64,000 bases of DNA from Amorphus sp040750475 (GTDB taxonomy: Bacteria; Pseudomonadota; Alphaproteobacteria; Rhizobiales; Amorphaceae). The stretch is from positions 62,001 through 126,000 of the forward strand of contig NZ_JABJVY010000001.1 in the NCBI RefSeq assembly GCF_040750475.1, read 5' to 3'. The position numbers and the translations under genes are program-made. The notes under the pieces were generated by a model. It did not search any database and had not been told where the DNA came from. It worked only from the letters and a program-made list of their open reading frames with translations. Every line of letters begins with the position of its first letter. Position 1 is the stretch's first letter. Shown piece by piece: positions 50,500 to 59,877 of the stretch.

Positions 50500-50784
50500 A
50501 TGACTTTGCGCTTCGGACTCCTGATTGCCCCGCTCGCCGTCGCCAGTGCCCTCACCACCACCGCCATGGCTCAGACCAACACGGGCCTTCCCCCGCAGAA
50601 AGTGTGTTCCGTAATCGCCACCAATTCTTGGAGAAACGACATTCCCGTTCCGCATACTTGGACAAAACAGGACTGTACGGATTGGGCGACGTCAATCAGT
50701 GCTACCGAGACCCAGTTTGGATGCATGACGCATGACGGGCTCACCTACGGCACAGCTGCGGAGGCGAACTGCGACTGGCAATAG
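50500..50784 (+). CDS. Small secreted protein with paired cysteines, unknown family
   Basis: This 94-residue protein has a signal peptide (residues 1-23, VASALTTTAMAQ) and a mature part with four cysteines (KVCSVIATNSW, KQDCTDWATS, QFGCMTHDGL, EANCDW), suggesting two disulfides in the periplasm or outside. I do not recognise the family. ATG 50500 has GGAGA five bases upstream; an ATG at 50488 is also in frame. The upstream 60 nt are AT-rich, with TTGACT (50429-50434) and TATAAT-like (50457-50462) sequences, though the spacing is wide. Its TAG stop opens a TAGAGCC repeat. Confidence 0.72.
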   Translation: MTLRFGLLIAPLAVASALTTTAMAQTNTGLPPQKVCSVIATNSWRNDIPVPHTWTKQDCTDWATSISATETQFGCMTHDGLTYGTAAEANCDWQ

Positions 50785-50818
50785 AGCCTTTTTCACGCAG
50801 ATAAAATCATCTGAGCGA
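50782..50818 (+). repeat. Short TAGAGCC-type hairpin repeat (A3)
   Basis: The repeat begins TAGAGCCTTTTTCACG, with CAGAT (50798-50802) / ATCTG (50809-50813) arms, and ends GAGCGACAAG, a diverged, shorter relative of A1. The first three bases are the stop codon of the small secreted protein gene. Confidence 0.55.
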
Positions 50819-51226
50819 CAAGAAACGAGAGCATCAGGTGACGCTGACGATGCGCCTGATGCTTTCGCCGACAATGGATCGTGCGGCGGTGAATCCCGGC
50901 TTGGCGTCGACACCCCATAAGATACCCATCGACCTCGCGCAAAAAGACGCCTTCCGGCCCGGTTTCAGTGAGGACCTCCTTCTTCGCCTAAAATATCTTG
51001 GGCACGCCGGGCAGGACGAGACTTCCAGACACTGCGAGTGTGGCTGCCCTGTCCAGCCGTGAAACCGGAAAACGAGGAAACCGGCCGCCCCCCAACGCTC
51101 GTCCAAACCGGCTGTTTTCGCCGTGTCCAGCGCGAAGGCGGGCTCCGGCCGCACAGAAATCAGATTCTGTTCTGCAGGCACGCGGACGAAGGTTACGCAC
51201 CAGCCATTGTACGACCGCCCTACGGC

Positions 51227-51410
51227 CTCCCGCTTACGCGGGAATGAGCGGAGATTGGGGCAAGGCCGAACCTACGGCCAATCCCCAGACCGGCCGTATC
51301 TCATCCACCAGCGCGCGACTGCGCGCCGGCCGATCAAGAGGCGCGGAGCGAAGCGACCGGGATCAAAAAACCGGCTGCCCACCCGGAGCCGGTGAGCGTA
51401 GCGAACTCGG
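51227..51410 (-). repeat. Dispersed repeat C, copy 2
   Basis: Blocks TCCCGCTTACGCGGGAATGA (51229-51248), CCACCAGCGCGCGACTGCGC (about 51305-51325) and CGGTGAGCGTAGCGAACTCG (51390-51409) match copy 1 at 1013-1163 in order. The first block contains the hairpin TCCCGC/GCGGGA, a motif common in proteobacterial intergenic repeats. The rpoD terminator is embedded within it. Confidence 0.6.
51365..51393 (-). terminator. Rho-independent terminator of rpoD
   Basis: On the minus strand, ACCGGCT (51393-51387) pairs with AGCCGGT (51376-51370) around a 10-nt loop and runs directly into TTTTTT (51370-51365). It lies 30-58 nt after the rpoD stop codon. Confidence 0.82.
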
Positions 51411-51422
51411 CGTGAGGGCGGC

Positions 51423-53402
<1,980 letters not shown>

Positions 53403-53936
53403 GCCGCGTTCTCCTTCAACCCGCACCCGATCGGACGAGTAATCTCGCCGCACCGCGCGGGTTATTCGTGTTGCATCAGTCGAGGAAGCCGTTCCCAACG
53501 GTTCATGTCCAGCGCGCATTCCGGCGATCCGTGCCACAGCGCCCTTTGCAGCGCACCGTCGTCTCCGACAGTCAACGGATCCCGGTTCGACACTTTGCGT
53601 AGAAGCATGCCGCGATTCGGTTTCCGGACTCCCAACAATCGCCGATCCACTCGTGCCTCGAAGCGAACGTTCACCGGCCTTGTGCCACCGGCTGGACACG
53701 CCTTCGGCTTCGATCGGGCACTCCTCAAATCCAACGTCTCTCGCGTGGTTTCGGGCTCGGAGCCTGGCCGGCGGACATGCCGCACATCCAAGGCGGGCCA
53801 CAACCCTACCACATCGGGTCCGACTGCGCCGGAACCGTTTACATAGCGTCGCCCCTGAATTTCGCAAGCAGCGGGAATCACTTGATGCGAATCACTTTTC
53901 GCAACCGTGGATTCCGTGCCACGCACCGACGGCCCC
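53403..53936. other. Intergenic region between dnaG and rpoD
   Basis: This 534-nt gap carries the rpoD promoter(s). A GAATCACTT direct repeat occurs near its left edge relative to dnaG (about 53876 and 53893). Several open frames exist on both strands but none has a recognisable domain or a ribosome-binding site, so I annotate no gene. Confidence 0.5.
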
Positions 53937-55859
53937 TTACGCCACCGGCGTCGGCGCCGTCGGCCCGCGTGCCGCCTCGACATAGGCGCCGCGAATCTCC
54001 TTCGCCTGATCGGCCAGATCGCGGTCCTCGTCCTGAAAGGCCTGCTTGCGGCGCACCAGCTCGCGCGACAGGCCGAGGATCCGCGCTTCGCCCTCCGCCG
54101 TCAGGGTTTCGTCGGCTTGGGCGATATCCGCCTCCAGGTCCGCCTCCAGCACCTTCAGGTCCAGCCGGTCGAGAAAATGCAGCAGGCAGCGCTCCACAAA
54201 CCCGTCCGGCGGCTCCGCCGAAAGCACGGGAAAGCGCATGGCCAGGCGGGCCGCGGATCCGGACGGATCGCCGTAGACCTCGGCCAAGAGCGCCTTCAGG
54301 TCATCCGACAGGCTCGCGCGCAGCGCCTCCGCGTTCATTTCGCCGGCGTCGATCGCAAAGGACAGGATCGCGCGCTTCAGCCGTTCGTGAGGATCGAAAG
54401 AAAACCGCACTCTCTCGATCCGCTCCCAGTGGCTGTCCACGAAGCGCGGAAAGGCGACAGACACGCCAAGCACGATCCGCTCCAACTCGGCCAGGTCGCT
54501 GCCGGCGGCCGTGAGCGCCGCCAGCACCTGCGGATCGGCCGCGCCGGCGCCGGCACCCGCCGGCCCCTTGGGCCGACCACGGAACAGCTCGGAGAGCCGA
54601 CCGCGCATATCGAAATGATAGCGCCGGCGGACCCGGGTGTCGCGGATCTGCTCGATCAGGCCTTCGATCCGGGCTTCCAGCGCCGCCTTGCGCTCCGGGG
54701 TGTCGATCCGGCCGGCGACAAGCTCGCGCTCCCAGACCACGTCGACCAGCGGCCGGGCGCTGGCGACTTCGGCCAGGAAGCCGTCGCGGCCTCCGTTCGC
54801 GATCAGATCGTCGGGGTCCTGTCCATCGGGCAGGAAGCAGAAATTGAAGGAGCGGCCGCTTTCCAGAAGCGGCAGAATGCGATCGACGGCTCGCCGAGCG
54901 GCAGCCACACCGGCCTTGTCGCCATCGAAGCAGATCACCGGCTCCTGGGCGAGCCGCCACATGGCGCGGATCTGGTCCTCGGTGAAGGCCGTGCCAAGGC
55001 TCGCCACCACATGGGGAATGCCGGCCTTGTAGACGGCGATCGCGTCGAGATAGCCTTCCACCACGATCGCGGCGCCGGTCTTGTGCGCGCCGGCACGGGC
55101 ACGGTGCAGGTTGAACAGGACCGCACTCTTGTTGAAAAGCGGCGTTTCCGGAGAGTTCAGATATTTCGGCTCCTGGTCGGCGCCAAGGGCGCGCCCGCCG
55201 AAGGCGACCACACGGCCGCGATGGTCGTGGATCGGGATCATCAGCCGGTTGCGGAAGCGATCGTAGCTGGCGCGGCCGTCGTCCGGCCGGATCACCAACC
55301 CGGCGTCGACCATCTGCGTTTCCTCGACGCCGTGGCCAGCCAGATACTGTTTCAAGGCCGTGCGCTCGCCCGGTGCATAACCGATCTCGAAGGTCGCAAG
55401 CGTCTCCCGATCGAGGCCGCGGCGGCTTGCGTAGGACCGGGCGTCGCGACCGGCATCCGAGGCGAAACGCTCCTGAAAGAAGCGAGCGGCAAGCGTCATC
55501 ACGTCGGCAAGGCTCGCGCGGACCTTGGCGCGGCGAGCCTCCTGGGGATCGGCGGCGGGCATCGACACCCCCGCCTGTTCGGCCAACCGCTCCACCGCCT
55601 CGGGGAAGGAGAGCCCTTCCGCGTCGGTAAGGAAGCGGACGTGGTCGCCGGACGCGCCACAGCCGAAGCAGTGATAGAAGCCCTTGCGATCGTCGACATG
55701 GAAGGAGGGCGTCTTTTCCTCGTGGAACGGGCAGCAGGCCCAATAGTCGCCCTTGCCGAACTGCGACTTGCGCCGGTCCCAGGTCACGCGCCGGCCGACC
55801 ACCTCCGACAAAGGCAGCCGATTGCGTAACTCATCCAGAAACTCGGGCGGAAATCGCAT
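53937..55859 (-). CDS. dnaG: DNA primase
   Basis: This 640-residue primase makes RNA primers at the replication fork. The zinc-binding CHC2 domain has Cys43, His46, Cys64 and Cys67 (CCPFHEEKTPSFHV and YHCFGCGASGDHV). The DnaG core contains EIGYAPGERTAL and GLVIRPDDGRASYDRFRNRL. The TOPRIM site has VVEGYLDAIAVYKAG and VICFDGDKAGVAAARRA. A helicase-binding C-terminal domain follows. ATG 55859 (MRFPPEFLDELRNRLPLSEVV) is the family start; the frame is open to 56075 without similarity. Confidence 0.97.
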   Translation of the reverse strand: MRFPPEFLDELRNRLPLSEVVGRRVTWDRRKSQFGKGDYWACCPFHEEKTPSFHVDDRKGFYHCFGCGASGDHVRFLTDAEGLSFPEAVERLAEQAGVSMPAADPQEARRAKVRASLADVMTLAARFFQERFASDAGRDARSYASRRGLDRETLATFEIGYAPGERTALKQYLAGHGVEETQMVDAGLVIRPDDGRASYDRFRNRLMIPIHDHRGRVVAFGGRALGADQEPKYLNSPETPLFNKSAVLFNLHRARAGAHKTGAAIVVEGYLDAIAVYKAGIPHVVASLGTAFTEDQIRAMWRLAQEPVICFDGDKAGVAAARRAVDRILPLLESGRSFNFCFLPDGQDPDDLIANGGRDGFLAEVASARPLVDVVWERELVAGRIDTPERKAALEARIEGLIEQIRDTRVRRRYHFDMRGRLSELFRGRPKGPAGAGAGAADPQVLAALTAAGSDLAELERIVLGVSVAFPRFVDSHWERIERVRFSFDPHERLKRAILSFAIDAGEMNAEALRASLSDDLKALLAEVYGDPSGSAARLAMRFPVLSAEPPDGFVERCLLHFLDRLDLKVLEADLEADIAQADETLTAEGEARILGLSRELVRRKQAFQDEDRDLADQAKEIRGAYVEAARGPTAPTPVA

Positions 55860-56095
55860 GGCTCTCGGGATCGTTCGGCCGACCCATCCTGAAATGGTGT
55901 TCATCCGGCGCGCGGTCGCGCCGACTCGAAACGGCTTCGCAGCCGCAGACGCGCCACAGTGCGCCAGCGCGTCCCCCTCCGGGAAGACACCTCGGAGAAA
56001 ACGGTCCGCGTCGTCCAACGACGATTCGCCGGCTGTGGATAATAGCGAGAATGTTGTGGATAAGGGCCTGCCCATTCAACAGGGCGAAGGTGTGC

Positions 56096-56545
56096 TTACC
56101 GCAAGAGGTCCTTCACGACGCAGCTCGCGCGGCCGAAATCCATCTGGCCCGGATAGCGACGCTTCAAAGCGGCCATGGTGCGGCCGACATCGCGCAGCCC
56201 GGCCGCGCCGATGTCTTCGACGACCTCCACGCAGGCCGACCGCATGGCGGTGTCGTCGAGCTGCGCCGGCAGAAGCTCACGGATAACGCCGATTTCCTGG
56301 CGTTCCTGGTCGGCGAGGGCGATTTGGCCGCTCGCTTCGAAATTCGCCACCGACTCGCGGCGCTGCTCAATCATTTTCAGGAGCAGATCGTAGACCTCGC
56401 GGTCGCCGATGCCTTCCTCGCCGCGTTCGCGCGCCGCTTGGTCGCGATCCTTGATGGCGGTCTGGATCAGCCGAAGCGTACAGGCCCGGCGTTTGTCTTC
56501 AGCCGATACGGCCGCTTTCAACGCCTTGTTGATCTCGTCGCGCAT
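56096..56545 (-). CDS. GatB/YqeY domain protein
   Basis: This 149-residue YqeY-type protein has MRDEINKALKAAVSAEDKRRACTLRL, an EEGIGDREVYDLLLKMIEQRRES helix pair, ELLPAQLDD and a C-terminal VGRTMAALKRRYPGQMDFGRAS. The domain resembles the tRNA-binding tail of GatB; stand-alone copies have no firm function. ATG 56545 is the conserved start. It lies upstream of dnaG on the same strand and is divergent from carA, a gene order conserved in related bacteria. Confidence 0.93.
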   Translation of the reverse strand: MRDEINKALKAAVSAEDKRRACTLRLIQTAIKDRDQAARERGEEGIGDREVYDLLLKMIEQRRESVANFEASGQIALADQERQEIGVIRELLPAQLDDTAMRSACVEVVEDIGAAGLRDVGRTMAALKRRYPGQMDFGRASCVVKDLLR

Positions 56546-56816
56546 CGTCGCTCTCGTCAATGTGTCTGACGCGTGCAGCAAAATACCCATACCCGGCGCC
56601 GGTGACAATCCACCACGCCTAGCTTAAACTGTTGAAAACACTCGCGTTTGGAACTCAGATCGCAAGTTGACGCGCGCCCTGTCATGGCCTAGCGTCCTGA
56701 CCTCGATCGCCTCGACATCGTCGGTGTTCGCGATCCGACGGCGGCCCAAGGCCGTCTGTCGCCGGACGCGGCGCGTGTATCGCGCGCGTTCCATCGATGC
56801 AAGAGGTAATTGGTCC

Positions 56817-58040
56817 ATGCTGGATACACAAGATACCCCCGGCGCAGAAGCCTGGGCGGCACCCATGACGACGGCCCGGCTCATCCTGGCGGACGGAACG
56901 GAGATCGCCGGCTACGGCGTCGGCGCGACCGGCTATGCTGTGGGCGAAGTCTGCTTCAACACCGCGATGACCGGCTACCAGGAGATCCTGACCGATCCCT
57001 CCTATGCCGGACAGATCGTCACGTTCACCTTTCCCCATATCGGGAATGTCGGCACCAACGACGACGACATCGAGACGGTGAACATGGCCGCGCGCTCCGG
57101 CGTGCTCGGCTGCGTTCTCCGGGCCCCGATCACCGAGCCGTCGAACTACCGCGCGACCCGCCATCTCGACCGTTGGCTCGCCGCGCGCGGCATCATCGGC
57201 ATCACCGGGATCGACACACGGGCGCTGACCGGCCGCATCCGCGAGCACGGCATGCCGAACGCGGTGATCGTCCATGACCGCAGCGGCCAGTTCGACTACG
57301 GCAAGCTGAAATCGGAGCTGTCCGCCTGGCCGGGCCTGGAGGGCATGGACCTCACCCGCGAGGTCACCGGGGGCCAGACCTTCGTCTGGGACGAGACGAT
57401 TTGGGACTGGCCGACCCAGAGCTACGGGCGCCAGGCCGAGCCGCGTTACCACGTGGTCGCCGTCGATTTCGGCATCAAGCGCACGATCCTTCGGCTGCTT
57501 GCCAACGAGGGCTGCCGCGTCACCGTGGTGCCGGCGACGGCCACGGCGGAGGAAATCCTTGCCCATGAGCCGGACGGGGTTTTCCTGTCGAACGGACCGG
57601 GCGATCCGGCGGCCACCGGCGAATTCGCGCTGCCGGCCATCAAGACGCTGGTGGAGCAGGACGTGCCGGTGTTCGGCATCTGCCTCGGCCATCAGCTCCT
57701 CGGGCTGGCGCTTGGCGGCCGTACCGCGAAGATGCACCAAGGCCATCACGGCGCGAACCACCCCGTGAAGGACCACACCACCGGCAAGGTGGAAATCACC
57801 TCAATGAACCATGGTTTCGCCGTCGATCCCACCAGCCTGCCGGCGGAGGTCGAGCAGACGCACGTGTCCCTGTTCGATGGCTCCAATTGCGGCATCCGGC
57901 TGAAGGACCGCCCGGTGTTTTCGGTGCAGTACCACCCGGAAGCCTCGCCCGGTCCGCAGGACAGCCACTACCTGTTCAAGCGGTTCGTGAACCTCATTCG
58001 CGAGCGCAAGGGCGAACCGACCGAACCAGAGCGCGCTTGA
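56817..58040 (+). CDS. carA: Carbamoyl-phosphate synthase small subunit
   Basis: This 407-residue glutaminase subunit supplies ammonia to CarB for arginine and pyrimidine synthesis. The N-terminal domain has GEVCFNTAMTGYQEILTDPSY. The class I glutamine amidotransferase domain has catalytic Cys289 (FGICLGHQLLGLALG), His373 and Glu375 (QYHPEASPGP). A substrate loop NHGFAVD is present. ATG 56817 has AGAGG about 10 nt upstream; the open frame to 56667 lacks homology. carB is 2.5 kb away rather than adjacent. A 44-nt palindrome (B3) follows the stop by 10 nt. Confidence 0.97.
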   Translation: MLDTQDTPGAEAWAAPMTTARLILADGTEIAGYGVGATGYAVGEVCFNTAMTGYQEILTDPSYAGQIVTFTFPHIGNVGTNDDDIETVNMAARSGVLGCVLRAPITEPSNYRATRHLDRWLAARGIIGITGIDTRALTGRIREHGMPNAVIVHDRSGQFDYGKLKSELSAWPGLEGMDLTREVTGGQTFVWDETIWDWPTQSYGRQAEPRYHVVAVDFGIKRTILRLLANEGCRVTVVPATATAEEILAHEPDGVFLSNGPGDPAATGEFALPAIKTLVEQDVPVFGICLGHQLLGLALGGRTAKMHQGHHGANHPVKDHTTGKVEITSMNHGFAVDPTSLPAEVEQTHVSLFDGSNCGIRLKDRPVFSVQYHPEASPGPQDSHYLFKRFVNLIRERKGEPTEPERA

Positions 58041-58050
58041 CGGGCGACAA

Positions 58051-58094
58051 GCATTTCCAGGCCAAGTGGAGACCGGTTGGCCGTCCGGAAATGC
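58051..58094 (+). repeat. 44-nt nested palindrome (repeat B3)
   Basis: Outer arms GCATTTCC (58051-58058) / GGAAATGC (58087-58094) and inner arms GGCCAA (58060-58065) / TTGGCC (58077-58082) are all perfect. Compared with B1 the outer arm has a compensated change (GCGTTTCC/GGAAACGC). It lies 10 nt after the carA stop. Confidence 0.85.
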
Positions 58095-58197
58095 GCCAAA
58101 ACAAGCGGTTAGACCCGTTTGGCGCTTCCAGGAAAAACCGAAGGGGCCAGCGGGCCGTCCGCCGCGTCATCGTTTCGTTATAGGAAGTTGATAGGGG

Positions 58198-58215
58198 CCG
58201 CGCTTGGCAGCGCGG
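58198..58215 (+). other. Hairpin in the leader of the 93-residue protein gene
   Basis: CCGCGC (58198-58203) and GCGCGG (58210-58215) pair around a 6-nt loop. A second small hairpin with CCGCC/GGCGG arms follows about 30 nt later. Both lie between carA and the start at 58332; function unknown. Confidence 0.4.
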
Positions 58216-58331
58216 GCTCAACCCGAGGATGGCCGGCCGCCGCCTGTAGGCGGGGTGGCGAACCACGGCGCATCCGATCAGATCGCGGAACCGGACGCCG
58301 TCAACACTGAACGAAGAGGGCGGAGAGGGCG

Positions 58332-58613
58332 ATGGCTCAGTTCGTTGCGAGTCTGATGGATGCCGAAACCGGCAGCGACAACAAGTACGAATTCGAGGGA
58401 CCGGACGATCTTCTGCACAAGACGCCGGTGCGCGTGATCCGTCACTTTATGGAGATCGTCGACAAGGAGATCCTGCCGTCCGAGCACATCGACTACGAGC
58501 TCAACGCGGCGATGCGGAACAAGGACGTTGGTGTCGTGACCGGCATCGGATCTCTCATCCGCGAAAATGGCGGCGAGATCCCGTTCCTTCTGATGATCTC
58601 CAAGAAGCGCTGA
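58332..58613 (+). CDS. Conserved-looking 93-residue protein of unknown function
   Basis: This small soluble protein (MAQFVASLMDAETG...SKKR) has no signal peptide or membrane segment. It is predicted mixed alpha/beta, with an acidic first half (KYEFEGPDDLLHKTPVRVIRHFMEIVDKEILPSEHIDYEL) and a hydrophobic strand near the end (IPFLLMI). A GGAGAGGG ribosome-binding site precedes the ATG by 3-4 nt, and codon usage matches the neighbours, so I regard it as a real gene. I do not recognise a family. It sits between carA and carB, and a 44-nt palindrome (B4) follows 3 nt after its stop. Confidence 0.72.
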   Translation: MAQFVASLMDAETGSDNKYEFEGPDDLLHKTPVRVIRHFMEIVDKEILPSEHIDYELNAAMRNKDVGVVTGIGSLIRENGGEIPFLLMISKKR

Positions 58614-58616
58614 CAA

Positions 58617-58660
58617 GCAACGTCAGGAAAAGTGGGGACCGGTTTTCCGTCCGGCGTTGC
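58617..58660 (+). repeat. 44-nt nested palindrome (repeat B4)
   Basis: Outer arms GCAACG (58617-58622) / CGTTGC (58655-58660) and inner arms GGAAAA (58626-58631) / TTTTCC (58643-58648) occupy the same positions as in B1 and B3 but with different, still complementary bases. It begins 3 nt after a stop codon. A decayed fifth copy follows at about 58686-58729, with inner arms GCGAA/TTCGC. Confidence 0.82.
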
Positions 58661-58953
58661 GAGAAGAAAAAACTTTTTGCTCGCACGCTGGCTTCGCGAA
58701 AGCGGGAACCAGTTCGCCATCCGGCGTCGCGCTTCGAAAACCGGAACAACTCAGGAAACGTGACGGCGACACTCTTTCGCAGTGCGGCTTTCCCTTTCCC
58801 CGACCCATCATCCGCAAACAGCGCCCCTCGGGTCTTCATGACGCGAGAAACGGGACGAAGGGCGTTGGATTGAGAATGTGTACAGGCTCCCTCGAGCCGC
58901 GCGAGGGACTACCGAAAGCCAAGCAGATCGGGTATGGGTGCAATAGTTGCGCT

Positions 58954-59070
58954 AGAGCCTTCTCATACGGGTCGCCTCGACCCGCCTGAGGACGAAGTGC
59001 TCAAGGTCTTGGAACGAGAGCCATTTTGATCGATCGGGCGCCTAAACCTGATCGAAAAAAGGCTCGGTTT
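58954..59070 (+). repeat. TAGAGCC-type intergenic repeat with GGGTC/GACCC hairpin (A4-like)
   Basis: The repeat starts TAGAGCCTTCTCATACGGG, has a GGGTC (58969-58973) / GACCC (58979-58983) hairpin, then GAGAGCCATTTTGATCGATC and AAAAAAGGCTCGG near the end. This layout is familiar from rhizobial intergenic elements, and it shares its first ten bases or so with A1 and A3. Confidence 0.55.
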
Positions 59071-59472
59071 GAATGAGCTGTCGCGTGAACCGTGGGCGGA
59101 GTCATCGGTCCTGGGCGGAATGTCGGCCGTGTCGCCGGCCGGATGATCTGGGCACGCGGACCTCGAAAAGTCGGGGCCGCGGACAGGCCTTGCGACCCGC
59201 CCGCAACTTCATCGTCCGATTAGCCAATCATGCCATAGAGGCGGTGGATGAGCTGCCACCGGCGATGGTCCGCACGGACCTGGTCCGGCGCGTTTGCGTC
59301 CGATCCAACCTGTCCACCGCGAAGCGCGGACCTGGCGAGAACAAGATAGCTAAGCATGGCACCAACTCCTTTCAAAGCGAGGATGGCGCTAAACGCATTC
59401 CGGACCTCGGTCGGCGGGTGGTCACCGGTAACCCGACCGAGAGGGAGCACGCAGTGCGCTTGTGGAAGGAAT

Positions 59473-59521
59473 ATGTGCACCATGTGCGCTAAAGTCAACA
59501 GGGAAACGCACATCGTGCGCT
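59473..59521 (+). promoter_or_regulatory. Candidate XRE operator repeats
   Basis: GTGCGCT occurs at 59484-59490 and again at 59515-59521, 31 bp apart (three helical turns). An ATGTGCAC element lies at 59473-59480, and TGTGCG/CGCACA form an inverted pair (59483-59488 / 59507-59512). They sit just upstream of the XRE gene start. Confidence 0.5.
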
Positions 59522-59538
59522 TTACCGGGAGTCTGTAG

Positions 59539-59877
59539 GTGACTGATCTGAAGACGAAGGAAATTGACGAGGCCTTCGAAATGAGCCCGGAGCAGTTTCG
59601 GGCTTGGCGTAAGGCCTTGGGACTGAAGCAGAAAGAGGCCGCCGACCGACTTGGCCTCAAGAAGCGGATGATCCAGTATTATGAGAAGGGCAACCGCGAC
59701 GGCAAAGCCGTGAAAATCCCCAAGACAGTGCGGTTGGCCTGCTATGCCCTGTCGCATAATATTTTGGATTTCGATGGCGAACAGGTCTCGACGGGGCCGG
59801 TGGTGCCGGGCGAGGGGCCGGTTGTCCTGAAAGCCATCGAAGGCGGGATGCAGCCGGAATCCGCGCCTGCGGAGTGA
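59539..59877 (+). CDS. XRE-family helix-turn-helix protein
   Basis: This 112-residue DNA-binding protein has an N-terminal XRE/lambda-repressor-like domain at about residues 15-52 (MSPEQFRAWRKALGLKQKEAADRLGLKKRMIQYYEKG), a short helical extension (RLACYALSHNIL) and a Gly/Pro-rich tail. The start is GTG 59539; ATG 59581 would remove 14 residues but keep the domain. Repeated GTGCGCT motifs upstream suggest autoregulation. It lies between the separated carA and carB genes and directly before an inverted-repeat-bounded element. Confidence 0.85.
   Translation: MTDLKTKEIDEAFEMSPEQFRAWRKALGLKQKEAADRLGLKKRMIQYYEKGNRDGKAVKIPKTVRLACYALSHNILDFDGEQVSTGPVVPGEGPVVLKAIEGGMQPESAPAE

Larger units (their letters stand above)
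50785..51422. other. Gene-less region downstream of rpoD
   Basis: It holds a long inverted repeat GCATCAGG (50831-50838) / CCTGATGC (50855-50862), repeat C copy 2 and the rpoD terminator. A 115-codon minus-strand frame (50834-51181) is open, but has no ribosome-binding site or recognisable domain. Confidence 0.55.
58614..59538. other. Gene-less region rich in repeats, ahead of the XRE gene
   Basis: These 925 nt hold B4, a decayed B copy, a TAGAGCC-type repeat (58954-59070) and the XRE promoter/operator. Open frames on both strands (for example 59073-59492) have no ribosome-binding site or domain, and I do not annotate them. Confidence 0.55.

Noticed and set aside
50834..51181. Possible 115-codon minus-strand gene or gene remnant
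   Set aside because: No ribosome-binding site, no recognisable domain, and it overlaps repeat-like DNA; support is too weak.
59073..59492. Possible 139-codon gene before the XRE gene
   Set aside because: Composition looks random, no ribosome-binding site, and its end overlaps the likely XRE operator.
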